64,000 nucleotides of DNA, taken from positions 39,134 through 103,133 of the forward strand of contig NZ_BOQL01000031.1 of the NCBI RefSeq assembly GCF_018332655.1, read 5' to 3'. Below, one piece after another: positions 61,019 through 64,000 of the stretch (positions are counted from its first letter, which is position 1; every line of letters begins with the position of its first letter). Made by a program: the position numbers and the translations under genes. Origin of the DNA: Actinoplanes auranticolor (GTDB lineage Bacteria; Actinomycetota; Actinomycetes; Mycobacteriales; Micromonosporaceae). Below the pieces are notes generated by a model, which saw nothing but the letters and a program-made list of their open reading frames with translations, searched no databases and was not told the DNA's origin.

Positions 61019-63496
61019 TCAGCGGGTCCGGGGGTTCAGACGGCGCGTCGGTGGGGCTGTTGTCGGGTCTTCCGGCCAGGGGTGGCGGGGGTAGCGGCCG
61101 CGGAGTTCCGCTCGGACCTGGGGGTAGCCCGTTGACCAGAAGGATGCGAGGTCCCGGGTTACCGCTACCGGCCGGCCGGCTGGGGACAGCAGGTGCAGCA
61201 GGACCGGGATGCGGCCGTCGGCCAGGCGGGGGGCTTCGCGCCAGCCGAAGGCTTCCTGGACCTTGACCGCCAGGACCGGCGCTGCCGGGTCCGTGTAGTC
61301 GACTCTGACCTGGGAGCCGCTCGGGACCGGTAGGCGTTCCGGGGCTATGTCGTCCAGGCGGCCGGCCACCGACCAGGGGAGCAGGCGGCGGAGGGCGCCG
61401 GCGACGTCGATCCTGGCGAGGTCGGCGCGGCGGCGGGACTGGCCCAGGGGGAGCCAGTCCTCCAGGCTTTTGAGCAGGGATTCGTCGTCCACGGCCGGCC
61501 ACGGGGGTCCCAGGGCGGCGTGGGCGAAGGCCAGGCGTTCGCGGAGTTCGGTCGCTGCCCGGGACCAGGTGAGCAGGGTGAGACCTTCGCGGCGGAGGCC
61601 GTCGAGCAGGGCGGCTCGCAGCCGGGCCGGGTCGGGCTTGTCGATGCGGCGTTCCACCAGGGTTATCGCGCCCAGGCGTTCGGTGCGGCGGGCCACCACG
61701 TCGCCGTCCAGCCAGCCGATCTCCGTGCCCGACTCCAGCAGGGTTGCGGCCGCCTCGCGGGCCGTCGCCTCGTCCAGTGGGGCGGCGCTGCGGATGCGGG
61801 CGGTGCGGGCGCCCGGGGCGCGGTCCGCATCAGCGATGGCCAGCCAGGTCGTGCCGGCCAGGCCGCTGCCGCCGGTGAGGTCGGCGGCGGTCCCGCCGGC
61901 CATCAGGTACGCCCGCCCGCCTTGTTCGCGCACCTTGGCCACCCGTTCCGGGTACGCCAGGCCGACGATCAGCCCGGCAGCCAGATCATCGGCCAGCCAC
62001 TCGCGACCGCCGTCACTGCTGTTCGGGATTGCCGATGTCAGGCGGCGGACTTCCGTGCGCCAGGCCGGGTCGCGGTCGGTGCGGGCCCGGCGCCAGGCTG
62101 CGGCCAGGTCGTCGGCCGTGCGGTCCGCGTCCAGCAGGGCCACCACCTCGGCCGCCCGGCGGGCTCCGATGGTGGTGGCGCCGTCCAGGAGGGCTCGGGC
62201 CAGGCGGGGGTGCAGGCCCGCGTCGGCCAGGGCGCGACCCCGGGCGGTGATCCGGCCGTCGGTGTCCGTGGCGCCCAGGGCTCGCAGGGTGGCCGTGGCC
62301 ACCTGCATCGCGCCGGTGGGTGGGGGGTCGGGGAGGCTCAGGCCGGTGCCGTCGGGATGGCCCCATTCCGCCAGGTTCAGAGCGAATCCCGTCAGGTCCG
62401 CGGCGGCGATCTCCGGTTCCGGTTGGGCCGGTAGGCGGTCGTGCCGGGCCTGGGACCAGCAGCGGTAGACCCGGCCGGGGGCCTCGCGGCCGGCCCGGCC
62501 GGCGCGCTGGGTCGCCGACGCCCGGGAGACCGGCACCGTGACCAGGGCGCCCAGGCCGCGGCTGTGGTCCATCCGGGGGACGCGGCTCAGGCCGGCGTCG
62601 ACCACCGCACGGACGCCGGGGACCGTCAGGCTGCTCTCCGCGACCGCGGTGGCCAGCACGACTCGGCGCACCGGGCTGGGGCGCAGGGCGGCGTCCTGAG
62701 TGGAGCCCGACTGGCGGCCGTGCAACGGGACGATCTCCGCGTCGATGCCGCGCAGTCTGGTCGCGACCGTTTCGATCTCGCGGGCGCCCGGCAGGAACGC
62801 GAGCACGTCGCCGTCGCCCCCGGCCAGGGCCCGGCGGATCGTCGTGGCCACGTGGTCGAGCAGTTTGGGGTCCACGCGCAGGCCGTGCGGGGGAGTGATC
62901 GGCTGCGGTGGTGGTGACCAGTGCACCTCGACGGGATACAGGGCGGCCTGGGCCTCCACGACCGGTGCGTCGCCGAGGACCTCGGCCAGGCGTTGCGACT
63001 CGGCGGTCGCCGACGTGGCCAGGACGTGCAGGTCGGGGCGCAGGGCCGCGCGGACCTCGATGAGGAAGGCCAGCGCCAGGTCCGAGTCCAGGTGGCGTTC
63101 GTGGCACTCGTCGAGGATCACCACCGCCGTGCCCGCCAGTTCCGGGTCGCGGTGCAGCCGGCGTACCAGGACACCGGTGGTCACGACCTCGACCCGGGTC
63201 CGGGCCGAGACGCGCCGGTCACCGCGCACCGTGTAACCCACCCGCTCGCCCACCTGCTCGCCGAGCAGGGCCGCCATCCGGCGGGCCGCGGCGCGGGCCG
63301 CGACCCGGCGGGGCTCGGCCACCACCACCTTCGCGGTGGGTGCGGCCCCGGCCAGGGCCAGCGGGACCAGCGTCGTCTTGCCCGTGCCCGGGGGCGCGAC
63401 CAGCACCGCCGCACCCGCACCGGCCAGGGCGGCGGTGACCTCCTTCAGGACCGCGCGGATGGGCAGGTCGGGCAGGGCGTCCGCGGCGATCAGCAC
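61019..63496 (-). CDS. hrpB: ATP-dependent helicase HrpB
   Basis: 825 residues, DExH RNA-helicase family. Motif I is A-P-P-G-T-G-K-T-T (K40), the DExH box is D-E-C-H (129-132) in V-V-I-L-D-E-C-H-E-R-H, motif III is A-T-S-A-T, and motif VI is T-Q-R-A-G-R-A-G-R. The HrpB-specific C-terminal domain ends with R-G-R-Y-P-R-H-P-W-P-E-D-P. Its RNA or DNA substrate in actinobacteria is not established. GTG start without a clear ribosome-binding site, matching the usual N-terminus (L-P-D-L-P-I-R-A-V). Confidence 0.93.
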   Translation of the reverse strand: MLIAADALPDLPIRAVLKEVTAALAGAGAAVLVAPPGTGKTTLVPLALAGAAPTAKVVVAEPRRVAARAAARRMAALLGEQVGERVGYTVRGDRRVSARTRVEVVTTGVLVRRLHRDPELAGTAVVILDECHERHLDSDLALAFLIEVRAALRPDLHVLATSATAESQRLAEVLGDAPVVEAQAALYPVEVHWSPPPQPITPPHGLRVDPKLLDHVATTIRRALAGGDGDVLAFLPGAREIETVATRLRGIDAEIVPLHGRQSGSTQDAALRPSPVRRVVLATAVAESSLTVPGVRAVVDAGLSRVPRMDHSRGLGALVTVPVSRASATQRAGRAGREAPGRVYRCWSQARHDRLPAQPEPEIAAADLTGFALNLAEWGHPDGTGLSLPDPPPTGAMQVATATLRALGATDTDGRITARGRALADAGLHPRLARALLDGATTIGARRAAEVVALLDADRTADDLAAAWRRARTDRDPAWRTEVRRLTSAIPNSSDGGREWLADDLAAGLIVGLAYPERVAKVREQGGRAYLMAGGTAADLTGGSGLAGTTWLAIADADRAPGARTARIRSAAPLDEATAREAAATLLESGTEIGWLDGDVVARRTERLGAITLVERRIDKPDPARLRAALLDGLRREGLTLLTWSRAATELRERLAFAHAALGPPWPAVDDESLLKSLEDWLPLGQSRRRADLARIDVAGALRRLLPWSVAGRLDDIAPERLPVPSGSQVRVDYTDPAAPVLAVKVQEAFGWREAPRLADGRIPVLLHLLSPAGRPVAVTRDLASFWSTGYPQVRAELRGRYPRHPWPEDPTTAPPTRRLNPRTR

Positions 63497-63599
63497 CGGA
63501 CCAGTCTCGCGTACGGCCGCCTGGACGGCCCCGGCGCGGGGCAGGAAACTGCTGGCGTGTCAGTCGTCATCAATGGCCAACAATAGGCAGAGTGACGTT

Positions 63600-64000
63600 G
63601 TGAACTTGAAGGAGTGGGCGGCAGTCACTGGGATCTCGTACGCGCCCGCGCGGCGGCGGTTCGAGTCGGGAACGCTGCCCGTTCCTGCGTACCGGCTGGG
63701 GCGCCTGATCATGGTCGGCGAGCCGTTGACCGGTGCAGTCCGGCCCGCGGAGCAGGTCGTGGTGTACGCCCGGGGGTCGTCGGCAGATCAGAAGCCGGAT
63801 CTGGATCGGCAGGTCGCCCGGGTCGTCGTGTGGGCTACCGGCCGGGGTGTGGCCGTGGACCGCGTAGTGACCGAGGTCGGCTCGGCGCTTGATGGGCAGC
63901 GCAAGAAGTTCGTCGTCCTGCTGCGCGGCCTAGCCGTAACGACAAGGGCGGTCGAGCACCGGAACCGGTGCGCCCGCCGGTACGGCCGTCGCGGCGCGGC
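63600..64000 (+). mobile_element. IS607-type serine recombinase (TnpA), degenerate, truncated by window end
   Basis: From GTG 63600 the frame is open to the window edge (133 codons). The N-terminal MerR-like segment (E-W-A-A-V-T-G-I-S, G-T-L-P-V-P-A-Y-R-L-G-R-L-I) and the resolvase core (V-V-Y-A-R-G-S-S-A-D-Q-K-P-D-L-D-R-Q, V-T-E-V-G-S-A-L) identify IS607 TnpA. Differences from the usual motifs (A-R-V-S-S to A-R-G-S-S, E-H-R-D-R to E-H-R-N-R, and basic sequence after A-R-R-Y-G) suggest inactivation. IS607 lacks inverted repeats, so the left end cannot be set; the tnpB partner would lie beyond the window. Confidence 0.8.

Noticed and set aside
1..64000. CRISPR arrays, tRNA or rRNA genes, prophage modules
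   Set aside because: No regularly spaced repeats, no cloverleaf-like sequence in the gaps, and no phage structural genes were seen on reading through the window.

Overview
The window is very GC-rich, tightly packed DNA from a filamentous-type actinomycete. The gene content fits a member of the Micromonosporaceae (Actinoplanes-like): coding sequence ends almost always in G or C at the third codon position, GTG and TTG starts are frequent, and there are TreYZ/GlgX trehalose genes, a CPA1 antiporter coupled to a UBP zinc-finger protein, actinobacterial MctP with DUF3311, and large secreted peptidases. The genus is an inference. I see no rRNA, tRNA or CRISPR array.

Layout. 1-5.6 kb: the end of a TetR regulator, a secreted GH97 glycosidase, and a divergent sodium:solute symporter with a small membrane partner. 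5.7-13.7 kb: a secreted PQQ-type sugar dehydrogenase, a large secreted M14 carboxypeptidase, a secreted tripeptidyl-aminopeptidase-type hydrolase, and the DUF3311-MctP monocarboxylate permease operon with a CRP/GlxR-like site in front of it. 13.8-23.6 kb: acyl-CoA dehydrogenase, gamma-glutamyltransferase, a methanethiol oxidase (SBP56) coupled to a His-bearing membrane protein, a multi-GAF/PAS histidine kinase and trmB. 23.7-33.5 kb: signalling and miscellaneous genes, namely a secreted beta-propeller, an unrecognised gene with a strong operator, an esterase, a soluble GAF-GAF chemoreceptor, PAC2, GNAT, GGDEF-EAL, EcsC and a lipoprotein.

33.5-39.3 kb holds the most interesting locus: six minus-strand genes whose starts and stops all overlap. 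They encode an OleA/FabH-like condensing enzyme, a GT2 glycosyltransferase, an acyl-AMP ligase-like (OleC-like) enzyme, a second paralogous GT2, a cytochrome P450 and an extended SDR (OleD-like). An OleA+OleC+OleD set without OleB would be expected to make a beta-hydroxy acid or beta-lactone rather than an olefin. With the P450 and two glycosyltransferases, a glycosylated, oxidised lipid product is my inference.

39.4-46.9 kb: a CPA1 antiporter/UBP zinc finger/ketopantoate-reductase-like operon, an SDR and TetR divergent pair with two operator copies 33 bp apart, a membrane-anchored unknown, and a DrrAB-type ABC exporter. 47.0-48.0 kb holds the frameshifted, internally deleted remains of a glycogen-debranching enzyme and a GT4 glycosyltransferase. 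They lie next to an intact glgX-treY-treZ operon (48.2-54.4 kb) that converts alpha-glucan to trehalose. 54.4-63.5 kb: a catalase-fold protein, a displaced yidD, a GlnH-like anchored binding protein/membrane protein/PP2C group, a second GGDEF-EAL protein and the helicase hrpB. The window ends in a mutated IS607-type serine recombinase.
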